A stretch of 64,000 nt of DNA from Fodinicurvata sp. EGI_FJ10296 (GTDB taxonomy: Bacteria; Pseudomonadota; Alphaproteobacteria; DSM-16000; Inquilinaceae). Below the pieces are notes generated by a model. It ran no database searches. It worked only from the letters and a program-made list of their open reading frames with translations, and was not told where the DNA came from. The position numbers and the translations under genes were made by a program. The stretch is from NCBI RefSeq assembly GCF_040712075.1, contig NZ_JBFCVL010000002.1, positions 124,001 to 188,000 on the forward strand, read 5' to 3'. Positions 25,818-34,800 of this stretch are shown here, piece by piece; position 1 is the first letter of the stretch; each line of letters opens with the position of its first letter.

Positions 25818-27107
25818 ATGACCAACAGATTCCAGACACTTCTGCTCGCCGCCGGCTCCGTCGCCGCGCTTTCGGGCGGATTCGCGTCCAGCGCCCATGC
25901 TCAGGTCGAACTGTCGATCGCATGTGGCGCCGTCGGCATCGAGCTCGAGCTCTGCCGCGAAGGGACCGAGGCCTGGGCCGCGGAAACAGGTAACACGGTC
26001 GAGATCGTTTCCACGCCTGACAGCGCGTCCGAGCGACTGGCGCTGTACCAGCAGATTCTCAGTGCCGAGGCGGACGACATCGACGTCTATCAGATCGATG
26101 TGATCTGGCCCGGCATTCTCGGCTCTCACTTCGTCGATCTGTCGCAGCACATCGAACAGGACCAGATAGACGAGCATTTCGACGCGATCGTGGAAAACAA
26201 CACGGTCGACGGTGAAATCGTCGCAATGCCGTGGTTCACCGATGCCGGCGTCCTTTATTACCGCACCGATCTGGCTGAGGAATATGATGTCGAACCGCCG
26301 ACCACGTGGCAGGAGCTGACCGAAGCCGCCGAGATCATTCAGGCCGGTGAACGCGAAAAGGGCAATGACCGCTTCTGGGGCTATGTCTGGCAGGGCCGCG
26401 CCTATGAGGGCCTGACCTGTAATGCGCTGGAGTGGTTCGACAGCTTCAATGGTGGAACGATCGTTGCCGATGATGGCTCGATCACGATCAACAACGACGC
26501 CAACCTGGAAGCACTGGAACTCGCCAGTTCCTGGATCGGCACCATATCGCCCAACGGCGTGCTGAATTACATGGAAGAAGACGCCCGCGGTGTGTTCCAG
26601 TCCGGCAATGCGGCCTTCATGCGCAACTGGCCCTATGCCTGGGCCCTCGCGCAAAGCGACGACTCCGAAATCCGCGGCAATGTCGGCGTTTTGCCGCTGC
26701 CCATGGGTGGCGACGATGGTCAACACACCGGAACGCTGGGCGGCTGGAATCTCGCCGTTTCCCGGTACTCCGACAATACAGCTGAAGCTGCAGATCTCGT
26801 CGCTTATCTCGTCAGCATGGAAGAACAGAAACGCCGTGCCATCGTCGGCGGGTATAACCCCACCATCGGCGCTCTCTACGACGACGAAGATGTGCTCGAA
26901 GCCAATCCGTTCTTCGGCGAACTCTACGACACCTTCGTGAATGCCGTTGCGCGTCCGTCGGCGGTGACGGCTGGACGTTACAACGAAGTCTCCAGCGCGT
27001 TCTACAATGCCGTCCACGACGCCCTGTCCGGCGGTTCAGAGGCGAGTGAAGCCCTGTCGACGGTCGAGGCCGAGTTGCAGCGGATGAGCCGCGGCGGCCG
27101 CTGGTAG
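25818..27107 (+). CDS. thuE: Sugar ABC transporter substrate-binding protein (ThuE-like)
   Basis: A 429-residue periplasmic binding protein with a signal peptide ending ASSAHA-Q. The mature start VELSIACGAVGIELELCREG and the following stretch ending TPDSASERLALYQQIL resemble ThuE of rhizobia, which binds trehalose, maltose and sucrose. It is family 1 of extracellular solute-binding proteins. Two permease genes and an ATPase gene follow on the same strand. GGGAGG lies close to the ATG. Resemblance, not experiment, gives the sugar assignment; other alpha-glucosides are possible. Confidence 0.9.
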   Translation: MTNRFQTLLLAAGSVAALSGGFASSAHAQVELSIACGAVGIELELCREGTEAWAAETGNTVEIVSTPDSASERLALYQQILSAEADDIDVYQIDVIWPGILGSHFVDLSQHIEQDQIDEHFDAIVENNTVDGEIVAMPWFTDAGVLYYRTDLAEEYDVEPPTTWQELTEAAEIIQAGEREKGNDRFWGYVWQGRAYEGLTCNALEWFDSFNGGTIVADDGSITINNDANLEALELASSWIGTISPNGVLNYMEEDARGVFQSGNAAFMRNWPYAWALAQSDDSEIRGNVGVLPLPMGGDDGQHTGTLGGWNLAVSRYSDNTAEAADLVAYLVSMEEQKRRAIVGGYNPTIGALYDDEDVLEANPFFGELYDTFVNAVARPSAVTAGRYNEVSSAFYNAVHDALSGGSEASEALSTVEAELQRMSRGGRW

Positions 27108-27125
27108 CACGATCCGCGTATCGGC

Positions 27126-27151
27126 CCGGTGTCCCTCTCCCGGGACGCCGG
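27126..27151 (+). terminator. Hairpin between binding-protein and permease genes
   Basis: Arms 27126-27135 and 27142-27151 pair over ten bases with one wobble around a six-base loop. It lies 19 bases after the binding-protein stop, inside the operon. Such hairpins after malE-type genes protect the upstream mRNA or stop part of transcription, so more binding protein than permease is made. Confidence 0.55.
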
Positions 27152-27286
27152 GGCGATCGCCATGCCGCGTGCGTCGTTCTCCTCAGAGTTGTCCCTCACT
27201 ATCCCCGGGGCGACAGAAATCCATTCTACGACTCACGCGTTCTTGCTCTTGTACCGGCGTCGGCACGAATCCGAAGGGACGTCTAA

Positions 27287-28360
27287 ATGACCGTACGCGC
27301 ATCCAAACTGACGAAAGAGCGGGTACGATCGGCTTGGCTTTTTCTGATACCGATGCTGATCGTTCTTTTGCTGGTGGCCGGCTGGCCGCTCGTTCGTACC
27401 TTTACATTGAGTTTCACCGACGCCTCGCTGGGCGCGGACGACCAGTCTCAATTCATCGGGTTCAACAATTATCTTTTCCACGGTCCCAATCTCAATGACT
27501 GGGACGACGAGCTGAACGGCTATTTCATTTTCGACCAGGATACCGGCGATGCCATGGTGTATCGGCCAGGGCCCGATCAGTATTTTGATCTGGATACGGA
27601 CGAGGTTGTCGAGCGGCCCATTGACGACGCCCGGTTCTTCGAATGGCAGGGCGTGCTTGCGGATCAGATGTGGTGGCGCTCGGTCTGGAACACATTCGTA
27701 TTTACAGTCGCATCGGTCGGACTGGAAGTGATCCTTGGCGTGGCCGTCGCCCTGGTTCTGAACGCGGCGATGCCAGGCCGCGGACTCGTGCGCGCTGCCG
27801 CCCTTATTCCCTGGGCCATTCCGACCATCGTGTCCGCCCAGATGTGGGGCTGGATGTTCCACGACCAGTACGGCGTGATTAACGAATTGCTGCTTGGTGC
27901 GGGCATCACCACGACGCGGTTGGCGTTTACGGCGGAATCGGCGCTTGCTCTTCCGGCTGTCATCCTGGTGGATGTCTGGAAGACGACACCCTTCCTGGCG
28001 CTGCTGACGCTGGCTGCCCTGCAGATGCTGCCGGGAGAAATCTATGAAGCCGGCAAAGTCGACGGGGTCCACCCGGTCAAGATGTTCTTCCGTGTCACCC
28101 TGCCGCTGATAAGGCCGGCGCTTCTGGTCGCTGTCATCTTCCGCGCCCTGGACGCTCTCAGAATCTTCGACTTGATCTATGTTCTGACCTCCGGCAGCCG
28201 GGATACGATGTCGATGTCGGTCTATGCGCGGCAACAGCTCGTCGATTTCCAGAATGTCGGATACGGCTCCGCCGCATCGACGATGCTGTTTTTGATCATC
28301 GCGTGTTTCACGGTCATCTACATCGTCCTCGGGCGGGTGAACTTCGACGAAAGGCGCTGA
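27287..28360 (+). CDS. thuF: Sugar ABC transporter permease (MalF/ThuF-like)
   Basis: A 357-residue inner-membrane permease with six helices. The ATPase-contact (EAA) loop reads EAGKVDGVHPVKMFFRVTLP. After the first helix (about residues 17-40) comes an unusually long periplasmic stretch of roughly 55 residues (about 68-125) that is strongly acidic, including DWDDELNGYFIFDQDTGD. Related ThuF proteins have a much shorter loop here. The reading frame and helix pattern are otherwise normal. The next permease gene starts three bases after its stop. The extra segment could contact the binding protein. Confidence 0.9.
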   Translation: MTVRASKLTKERVRSAWLFLIPMLIVLLLVAGWPLVRTFTLSFTDASLGADDQSQFIGFNNYLFHGPNLNDWDDELNGYFIFDQDTGDAMVYRPGPDQYFDLDTDEVVERPIDDARFFEWQGVLADQMWWRSVWNTFVFTVASVGLEVILGVAVALVLNAAMPGRGLVRAAALIPWAIPTIVSAQMWGWMFHDQYGVINELLLGAGITTTRLAFTAESALALPAVILVDVWKTTPFLALLTLAALQMLPGEIYEAGKVDGVHPVKMFFRVTLPLIRPALLVAVIFRALDALRIFDLIYVLTSGSRDTMSMSVYARQQLVDFQNVGYGSAASTMLFLIIACFTVIYIVLGRVNFDERR

Positions 28361-28363
28361 TCG

Positions 28364-29203
28364 ATGAGTTATACAGCACAACGCCGGTGGTTTACGGTCG
28401 GCTTCTACCTCCTCGTCGCACTGATCGTTCTTTACACGGTTTTCCCGTTCTACTGGGCGATCGTTTCGTCGCTGAAGTCGGGGTCGGCGCTGTTCAGCGT
28501 CGATTTCATCCCGCCGGATCCGGCCTGGTCCAACTACACCTCTGTTTTCCAGGAACAGCCCTTTGCACGCAACATTGCGAATTCCGTGTTCGTTGCGGTG
28601 TTGACGGTGGTGATCTCGCTATTCTTCGGCGTTACAGCCGCCTATTCGCTGGGCCGCGTTTATTTCCGGGGGCGTGGGGCTCTGCTCCTGATCGTGCTCG
28701 GTGTCTCGATGTTCCCGCAGGTCGCGGTGCTTTCCGGCATGTTTGAGCTGGTCCGGCTGCTTGGCATCTTCAACACACCGTTTGCTCTGATCCTGTCTTA
28801 CCTGATCTTCACGCTACCATTCACGGTATGGGTGTTGACGACCTTTATGCGGGAACTGCCAAAGGAACTGGAGGAAGCAGCAATTGTCGACGGCGCGACG
28901 CCCTGGCAGATCATAACCAAGGTCTTCATGCCGCTTCTGGGACCGGCAATGGCGACGACCGGTCTGCTGGCCTTCATCGTGGCGTGGAACGAATTCCTGT
29001 TCGCTCTCACCTTCACGCTGACCAACGACCAGCGAACCGTTCCCGTGGCAATCGCGCTGATCAGCGGTGGCACGCAGTTCGAACTTCCCTGGGGCAACAT
29101 CATGGCGGCATCGGTTATCGTCACGGTTCCGTTGATCGTCCTCGTGCTGATCTTCCAGAAACGCATCGTTTCCGGCCTGACGGCCGGCGCGGTAAAGGGA
29201 TAG
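28364..29203 (+). CDS. thuG: Sugar ABC transporter permease (MalG/ThuG-like)
   Basis: A 279-residue permease with six helices, partner of the preceding one. The EAA loop reads EAAIVDGATPWQIITKVFMP, and FVAVLTVVISLFFGVTAAYS forms part of the conserved transmembrane core. The MalG-type C-terminal end is RIVSGLTAGAVKG, which reaches the ATPase. It begins three bases after thuF, so the two are surely cotranslated. It is followed after five bases by a small ORF, then the ATPase gene. Confidence 0.92.
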   Translation: MSYTAQRRWFTVGFYLLVALIVLYTVFPFYWAIVSSLKSGSALFSVDFIPPDPAWSNYTSVFQEQPFARNIANSVFVAVLTVVISLFFGVTAAYSLGRVYFRGRGALLLIVLGVSMFPQVAVLSGMFELVRLLGIFNTPFALILSYLIFTLPFTVWVLTTFMRELPKELEEAAIVDGATPWQIITKVFMPLLGPAMATTGLLAFIVAWNEFLFALTFTLTNDQRTVPVAIALISGGTQFELPWGNIMAASVIVTVPLIVLVLIFQKRIVSGLTAGAVKG

Positions 29204-29208
29204 GGAAC

Positions 29209-29364
29209 ATGGCGGGGGGCAGGTACGAGCCGCTCCCCGTGCTGCACTTCGAGAAACCCATGGACCGACCCGCCGGCCGATGTGGCGCCGGTGGCCGGCA
29301 GACAGTCAATATCGAGTTCCGGCGAGGCACCCGCCCCAATGTCGGCTCGCCGAGGGAGGAGTAA
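29209..29364 (+). CDS. Candidate small protein gene (51 residues) inside the sugar ABC operon
   Basis: An ORF of 51 codons fits exactly between thuG and the ATPase gene: it starts five bases after one stop and ends five bases before the next start. AGGGAAC lies just upstream of its ATG, and its last codons contain the GGAGG that serves the ATPase gene. Third codon positions are mostly G or C, as in real genes here. The product begins MAGGRYEPLPVLHFEKPMDR, is basic and Gly/Arg/Pro-rich, and has no signal peptide or membrane helix. I recognise no family. It could be a small accessory protein, a translated spacer that couples the flanking genes, or chance. Confidence 0.4.
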   Translation: MAGGRYEPLPVLHFEKPMDRPAGRCGAGGRQTVNIEFRRGTRPNVGSPREE

Positions 29365-29369
29365 ACCAA

Positions 29370-30509
29370 ATGGCGACGGTCACACTGACGAATGTCCGAA
29401 AATCTTTCGGAGAACTGGAAATCATCCAGGGTGTGAACCTGGACATCAAGGATGATGAATTCGTCGTTTTCGTCGGCCCATCGGGCTGTGGTAAATCGAC
29501 TCTTCTACGGCTGATTGCCGGTCTCGAGGATATTACCTCGGGCGACTTGATGATCGACGACAAGGTCGTCAACGATTTGCCGCCAAGCGAACGCGGCATC
29601 GCGATGGTGTTTCAGTCTTATGCGCTGTATCCGCATATGACCGTCGAAGAGAACATCTCGTTCGGCCTGCGCCTTGCAAAGGAGAGCCGCGAGAGCGTCG
29701 AAAAAAAGGTAGCCGACGCTGCCCGCGTTCTGCAGCTCGAGCACCTGTTGAAGCGCAAACCCCGGGAGCTTTCGGGTGGTCAGCGGCAGCGGGTCGCCAT
29801 CGGCCGGGCGATCGTACGTGATCCGAAGGTCTTCCTGTTCGACGAACCACTCTCGAACCTCGACGCGTCATTGCGCGTTCAAATGCGGATCGAGATCGCG
29901 CGCCTGCACCAGGAACTGCACGCGACCATGATCTATGTGACCCATGATCAGGTCGAGGCCATGACCCTGGCGGACAAGATCGTCGTTCTGAACAGCGGTC
30001 GGGTTGAACAGTTCGGCTCGCCTATGGAACTTTACCATCACCCGGCCAACCTTTTCGTTGCCGGGTTCATCGGTTCGCCGAAAATGAACTTCATTGAAAC
30101 GTCAGTGTCCGACGTAACGGGTGCCCAGGCGACCGTTCGTTTGCCGGGAGGAAGCTCGATTTCGGTACCGGTTAAAACCGGCCAACTCCGTGTCGATGAC
30201 AAGGTCACCTTTGGCTATCGACCGGAACATATGTCTGAAGAGGGCCCGGCCGACGCTTATATCAGTGGCCAGGTTTTCGTCGTTGAGCGACTTGGGGGCG
30301 AATCCTATTTCTATCTCAAGACCGATGAAGACAATATAATCGTCGTCAAGGCGGCCGGCGACAGCCGGGTGAAAGTCGGCGATACGATCAATGTGGGCCT
30401 GCACAAGACTTTGTGCCACCTGTTCGACGAGAACGGCGATGCCGTGGAGAAGACCACGCGCAACGCGATGGCCGATACGACACGACGGGAAGTTCCGGAA
30501 TCCGTCTAA
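29370..30509 (+). CDS. thuK: Sugar ABC transporter ATP-binding protein (MalK/UgpC type)
   Basis: A 379-residue ATPase energising the importer. Walker A is GPSGCGKSTLLR at about residues 37-48, the signature is LSGGQRQRVAIGRA, Walker B is FLFDEPLSNLDASLR, and the switch His is in YVTHDQVEAMTLAD. The C-terminal third forms the regulatory TOBE domains found in MalK-like proteins, including FGYRPEHMSEEGP. ATG at 29370 lies ten bases after GGAGG. The longer in-frame reading begins inside the preceding small ORF and lacks support. It is the last gene of the operon. Confidence 0.94.
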   Translation: MATVTLTNVRKSFGELEIIQGVNLDIKDDEFVVFVGPSGCGKSTLLRLIAGLEDITSGDLMIDDKVVNDLPPSERGIAMVFQSYALYPHMTVEENISFGLRLAKESRESVEKKVADAARVLQLEHLLKRKPRELSGGQRQRVAIGRAIVRDPKVFLFDEPLSNLDASLRVQMRIEIARLHQELHATMIYVTHDQVEAMTLADKIVVLNSGRVEQFGSPMELYHHPANLFVAGFIGSPKMNFIETSVSDVTGAQATVRLPGGSSISVPVKTGQLRVDDKVTFGYRPEHMSEEGPADAYISGQVFVVERLGGESYFYLKTDEDNIIVVKAAGDSRVKVGDTINVGLHKTLCHLFDENGDAVEKTTRNAMADTTRREVPESV

Positions 30510-30622
30510 CCCGTCATCCCCGGATTTCGAGACAGCCCCCGGAACGATCCCTTACGGGATTCACAAATTGTCGGTGCAGCGCGAACTGTACTTGTCTAGC
30601 CGAAATCCGCTTCCTATCCCTT

Positions 30623-30730
30623 CCCCGGAAACGCGAAGTGTTGTCTGGGGTCCACACGCACCGCGAGAGCGGTGATGGTGTGGGCCCCGGCTCGGCGCCG
30701 CGTCACTTCGTGCCGCAGCGCGTCCGGGGC
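30623..30730. repeat. Structured modular intergenic repeat, copy 1
   Basis: The unit forms three successive hairpins. Hairpin 1, 30623-30650: CCCCGGA with TCTGGGG, enclosing AACGC-GAA-GTGTT. Hairpin 2, about 30648-30687: outer arms GGTCCACAC with GTGTGGGCC and inner CACCGC-GAGA-GCGGTG. Hairpin 3: GCCCCGG with CCGGGGC, enclosing a smaller GCGTCAC-TTC-GTGCCGC stem. The next copy starts about 145 bases later with the same order of elements. It lies between convergent genes. Confidence 0.75.
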
Positions 30731-30767
30731 AGGGGTTTCTTGTTGCGATGTCAGTTCTTTATTCCCT

Positions 30768-30880
30768 CCCCGGAAACGCCAAGCGTTGTCCGGGGTCAAC
30801 ACGCGCCGCGAGAGCGTTGACAGTATGGGCCCCGGCCTTGCTGCGCACCATTTCATGGTGCGTCGCGTCCCGGGCGGGGG
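30768..30880. repeat. Structured modular intergenic repeat, copy 2
   Basis: Same three-part layout as copy 1. Hairpin 1, 30768-30795, has AACGC-CAA-GCGTT inside CCCCGGA/TCCGGGG. In the middle part GTCAAC pairs with GTTGAC. The third hairpin has a perfect seven-base stem CGCACCA-TTTCA-TGGTGCG at 30844-30862. A degraded further copy seems to begin near 30912. The base changes from copy 1 largely keep the pairing. Confidence 0.75.
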
Positions 30881-30962
30881 AATGCTTTGGGCGCTGTCCC
30901 CTTGTCCATTCGCCAGGAAACGAGAAAGCGCCCGGGACGATCAGTGGGGCGAGGCGACCCTT

Positions 30963-31751
30963 CTATTTTTTGAGCGGTCCGACCAGTCCCACAACGCTGC
31001 CCTCGGGATCGAGAACATGAATTATCCACGAGCCGCCGGGAACCTCATGCGGTCCGGCAATGACCGTCCCACCGCCGCTCTTGGCGCGTTCTGCGGCTGC
31101 CTCGATACCATCAACGATGAAATAATATTGCCAGAACGCTGCCGGCACTGCCTCAGGCCGTTTCATCATGCCGCCAAGGGATTGTCCCCCGGCGTCGTCG
31201 GATGCGGCAAATAGCTGATAAGGGCCCATTTCACCCATGTCGACAGCGTCGGCCTTCGTCCAGCCGAACAGGTTCGAATAATAGTCGAATGCCTGATTCA
31301 GATCATCGGCGCACAGTTCGTTCCAACCGGGGTATCCGGGCAGCATTGCGTCCGGCGCACCCTGATCGGTTTCACTGACCGGTTTGAGCAGGCTGAATAC
31401 GGCACCGTGGGGATCGGCGACAACGGCAAAGCGGCCGACCGATGGAATATCCCGGGGTTTGACGTGAACCTGTCCACCCGTTCCGGCGATGCGATCGGCA
31501 CAGGCATCCACGTCATCGACCGCGATATAGCCGATCCAGCCCGGCCTTGCGCCATGGTCACGGGCCTCCGTTGTCAAGGGCATCATGCCGGCAATCTCGG
31601 TATCTCCGGCGGTAAATAGTGTATAGTCGCCATCGGGCATGCTGGCATCTTTGGCTTTCCAGCCGATGAGATCGCAATAAAATTTCTCGGCCGCAGCCAT
31701 ATTGTTCGTCATGAGTTCGCGCCAGACGAATCGACCGTGCATGGATGACAT
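30963..31751 (-). CDS. VOC-family protein with two glyoxalase-like domains
   Basis: A 262-residue protein made of two vicinal-oxygen-chelate domains (about residues 5-120 and 135-258). The first begins GRFVWRELMTNNMAAAEKFY with IGWKAKD, and the second has NELCADDLNQAFDYYSNLFG. This layout matches the glyoxalase/bleomycin-resistance/extradiol dioxygenase superfamily proteins often annotated only as VOC proteins. There is no sign of a specific substrate. GGAGG lies eight bases before the ATG at 31751. It appears as a single gene transcribed towards the repeat region. Confidence 0.88.
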   Translation of the reverse strand: MSSMHGRFVWRELMTNNMAAAEKFYCDLIGWKAKDASMPDGDYTLFTAGDTEIAGMMPLTTEARDHGARPGWIGYIAVDDVDACADRIAGTGGQVHVKPRDIPSVGRFAVVADPHGAVFSLLKPVSETDQGAPDAMLPGYPGWNELCADDLNQAFDYYSNLFGWTKADAVDMGEMGPYQLFAASDDAGGQSLGGMMKRPEAVPAAFWQYYFIVDGIEAAAERAKSGGGTVIAGPHEVPGGSWIIHVLDPEGSVVGLVGPLKK

Positions 31752-31874
31752 ATCGCTTTCCTCCCAGAACATTTGCCGCAATCGGCGACCGGAACCGGCC
31801 CATTCATTCCGGTGATGGTATAATAAAGTTGATATCAACTTGCCTCATGAGCGTCAATTGGGGCCTTCGGGGCA

Positions 31875-34800
31875 TTACCGGAAGTTCCGCGGCTTGGCCA
31901 AGCTGCGGCCAATATCCCGCTGGCGCCGGCTTTCTTCCCGAACCTCGTCGACTTCCCGGTGTTCCCTTCGCCCGGGTTCTTCTCGCCCGTCATCCCCTCG
32001 CCGGTCGTTGTCCCGAGCGGTTCGACGATCTGCCTGCGGGTGCTTGACTTCGTCCGCGCGCGCCAACGCCCCCGACCAGATTGCCCCGGACCAGATCGGA
32101 TGACGGTCGATGTCGTCTTCGGTCAGGATACCGAGCAGGGATGACAGATCGGTCAGCCGTTCGGCCCGGACATGAATGACCTCGCCGCTTGCGCCGCCCA
32201 CGCCGACCGGCCGCTCGACCCGGCCGTCGACGGCAAGCAGACGTGCGCCCAAAATGACGGCACGGAAATGTTCGAACACCGGCGGCAATACCACGAGATT
32301 GGCAACGCCGGTTTCATCTTCGATCGTGATGAACAACACGCCTCTGGCGCTTCCGGGCCGTTGCCGGACCAGCACCAGCCCTGCACCACGAAACGGCTGC
32401 CCGTGCCGACACGATATCAGATCGCTTGATTGCCGGTATCCGCGCGCGGACAGCACGGGCCGCAACAATCCCACCGGATGATCCTTCAGGCTCAGTGACA
32501 TGGCCGCATAATCGTCGACAACATGTTGGCCCCGCGACATGACCGGCAGCAGGGCCGGGGTCGAAGGATCCGGGGCATCGTCGGCAATACCGTCGAAAAG
32601 CGGCAGGGGTTTATCCTTCAGCCCCTTTACCGCCCAATAGGCTGATCGGCGGTCCATTCCCATCGATCGGAAGGCGTCGGCGTGCGCCAGTATCTCCAAC
32701 CCACCGGCCTGAAGATCGGCGCGGCGCCACAAATCCGCCGGATCCACGAACGCACCGCCCCGGGCCCGGGCGGCGGTCAGCCGATCGGCCGGAGACCGTC
32801 CGAAACCGCCGATCTGACGCAGCCCGAGACGCAGCGCCCATCCCGGCGGCTCCTCCTCTGATCCGCCGGCCGTTCGCTCCGGGACCCGCTCCAGGCTGCA
32901 ATCCCAGTCCGACGCGTTGACGTCCGGGGCCCGCACCTCAACCCCATGCTCGCGGGCATCGCGAACGATCTGGGCGGGCGCATAGAACCCCATGGGCTGG
33001 CTGTTGAGCAAGGCGGCGGCGAAGACATCGGGATAGAAGCATTTGATCCAGGCGGAAACATAGACCAACAACGCAAAGCTGGCCGCGTGGCTTTCGGGAA
33101 ATCCATAGGTGCCGAAGCCTTCGATCTGATTGAAGCACCGCTCGGCGAACGCGGCGTCGTAGCCTCGGGCGGCCATGCCGTCGATCATCATCTCGCGGAA
33201 CTTATGGATATCACCGTTCTTGCGGAACGTCGCCATGGCGCGCCGCAACCGATCCGCCTCGGACGGCGTGAACCCCGCCCCGACGATGGCGATCTTCATG
33301 GCCTGTTCCTGAAACAGGGGAATGCCCAGCGTTTTCTCCAGGACCGGTCTCAGCGCCCCTTCGGGATAGTCGATCCGTTCCTCGCCCGCCCGGCGGCGCA
33401 GATAGGGATGAACCATGTCACCCTGGATGGGACCGGGCCGGACGATGGCGACCTCGATCACCAGGTCGTAGAAGCAGCGCGGCTTCAAGCGCGGCAGCAT
33501 CGCCATCTGCGCCCGGCTTTCGACCTGAAAGACACCCAGACTGTCGGCATGGCACAGCATGTCGTAGACCGCCGGTTCCTCCGCCGGCACCGACGCCAGG
33601 GTGATATCGCGGCCATAATGGTCGCGGATCAGGTCGAAAGCCCGGCGGATGCAGGACAGCATGCCCAGCGCCAGGATATCGACCTTCATCAGGCCCAGAG
33701 CATCGAGATCGTCCTTGTCCCACTGGATGACGGTGCGGTCCGCCATGGCGGCGTTTTCGATCGGCACCAGTTCCGACAGCGGTCCCCGGCTGATCACAAG
33801 TCCGCCGACATGCTGCGAGAGATGGCGCGGGAAGCCGATGAGGGTGCGGACGATATCCACCGTCATGGCGACCGTCGGATCGCCAGGATCCAGACCCGCC
33901 CGCTTGACCGCCTCCTCGTCCAGGCCGTCGTCGCTCCACCCCCATATGGTTTCCGCCAGACGGCCGACAGCGTCGAGCGACAATCCCATGGCCTTGCCAA
34001 CGTCGCGGACGGCGCCACGCGGACGGTAATGGATGACGGTCGCCGTCATGCCCGCGCGGTCGCGGCCGTATTTTTCGTAGACATACTGGATGACTTCTTC
34101 CCGGCGCTCATGCTCGAAATCGATATCGATATCGGGCGGCTCGTTGCGCTCGGCCGAGACGAAACGCTCGAACAGAAGATCGGCCCGCGCCGGATCGACG
34201 GCGGTGATGCCAAGCACATAGCAGACGGCCGAATTGGCGGCCGATCCACGCCCCTGGCACAGGATGCCCCGCTCTCTTGCATACCGGACAATGTCATATA
34301 CCGTAAGGAAATAGGGCGCATAGTTAAGAGACTGGATGAGCTCCAGTTCATAGCACAGACGCTCGGCAACGCCGTCGGGCACAGTACCGTCGTAGCGGCG
34401 ATCGGCCCCTTCCCAGGTGGTCCGCACCAGGGTCTGCTGGGCAGTCTCGCCCGGCGTCATGATCTCCTCGGGATATTCATAGCGCAGTTCGTCGAGCGAG
34501 AACCGGCAGGCGGCGGCGATCTCCGCCGTGCGGGCGATGGCATCGGGGTATCGCCGAAACAGCCGGGACATCTCCGCCGGCGCCTTCAGATGACGTTCGG
34601 CATTGGCCGCAAGACGCCAGCCTGCATTGCCGATGGTGCAGCCATGCCGGATGCAGGTCAGAACGTCCTGAACGATACGGCGGCCGGGATGGTGATAGAG
34701 AATGTCGTTGGTGGCGACCATCGGAACGCCCAGCCGCCGGGAGAGCGTGTTCAACCTGAACAGCCGCGCGGCATCGTCGCCGCCGTAACGGTGGCTCGCC

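Larger units (their letters stand above)
30510..30962. other. Intergenic region between convergent ABC and VOC genes, filled by repeats
   Basis: This 450-base gap lies between two convergent genes. Most of it is occupied by two copies, and a trace of a third, of a structured repeat listed separately. No ORF in it looks coding. The repeat hairpins may serve as the terminators of both flanking transcripts. Confidence 0.7.

Noticed and set aside
25626-28381. Long minus-strand frames opposite the sugar-binding protein and permease genes
   Set aside because: They lie against genes with signal peptide, helices and EAA loops and are shadows.
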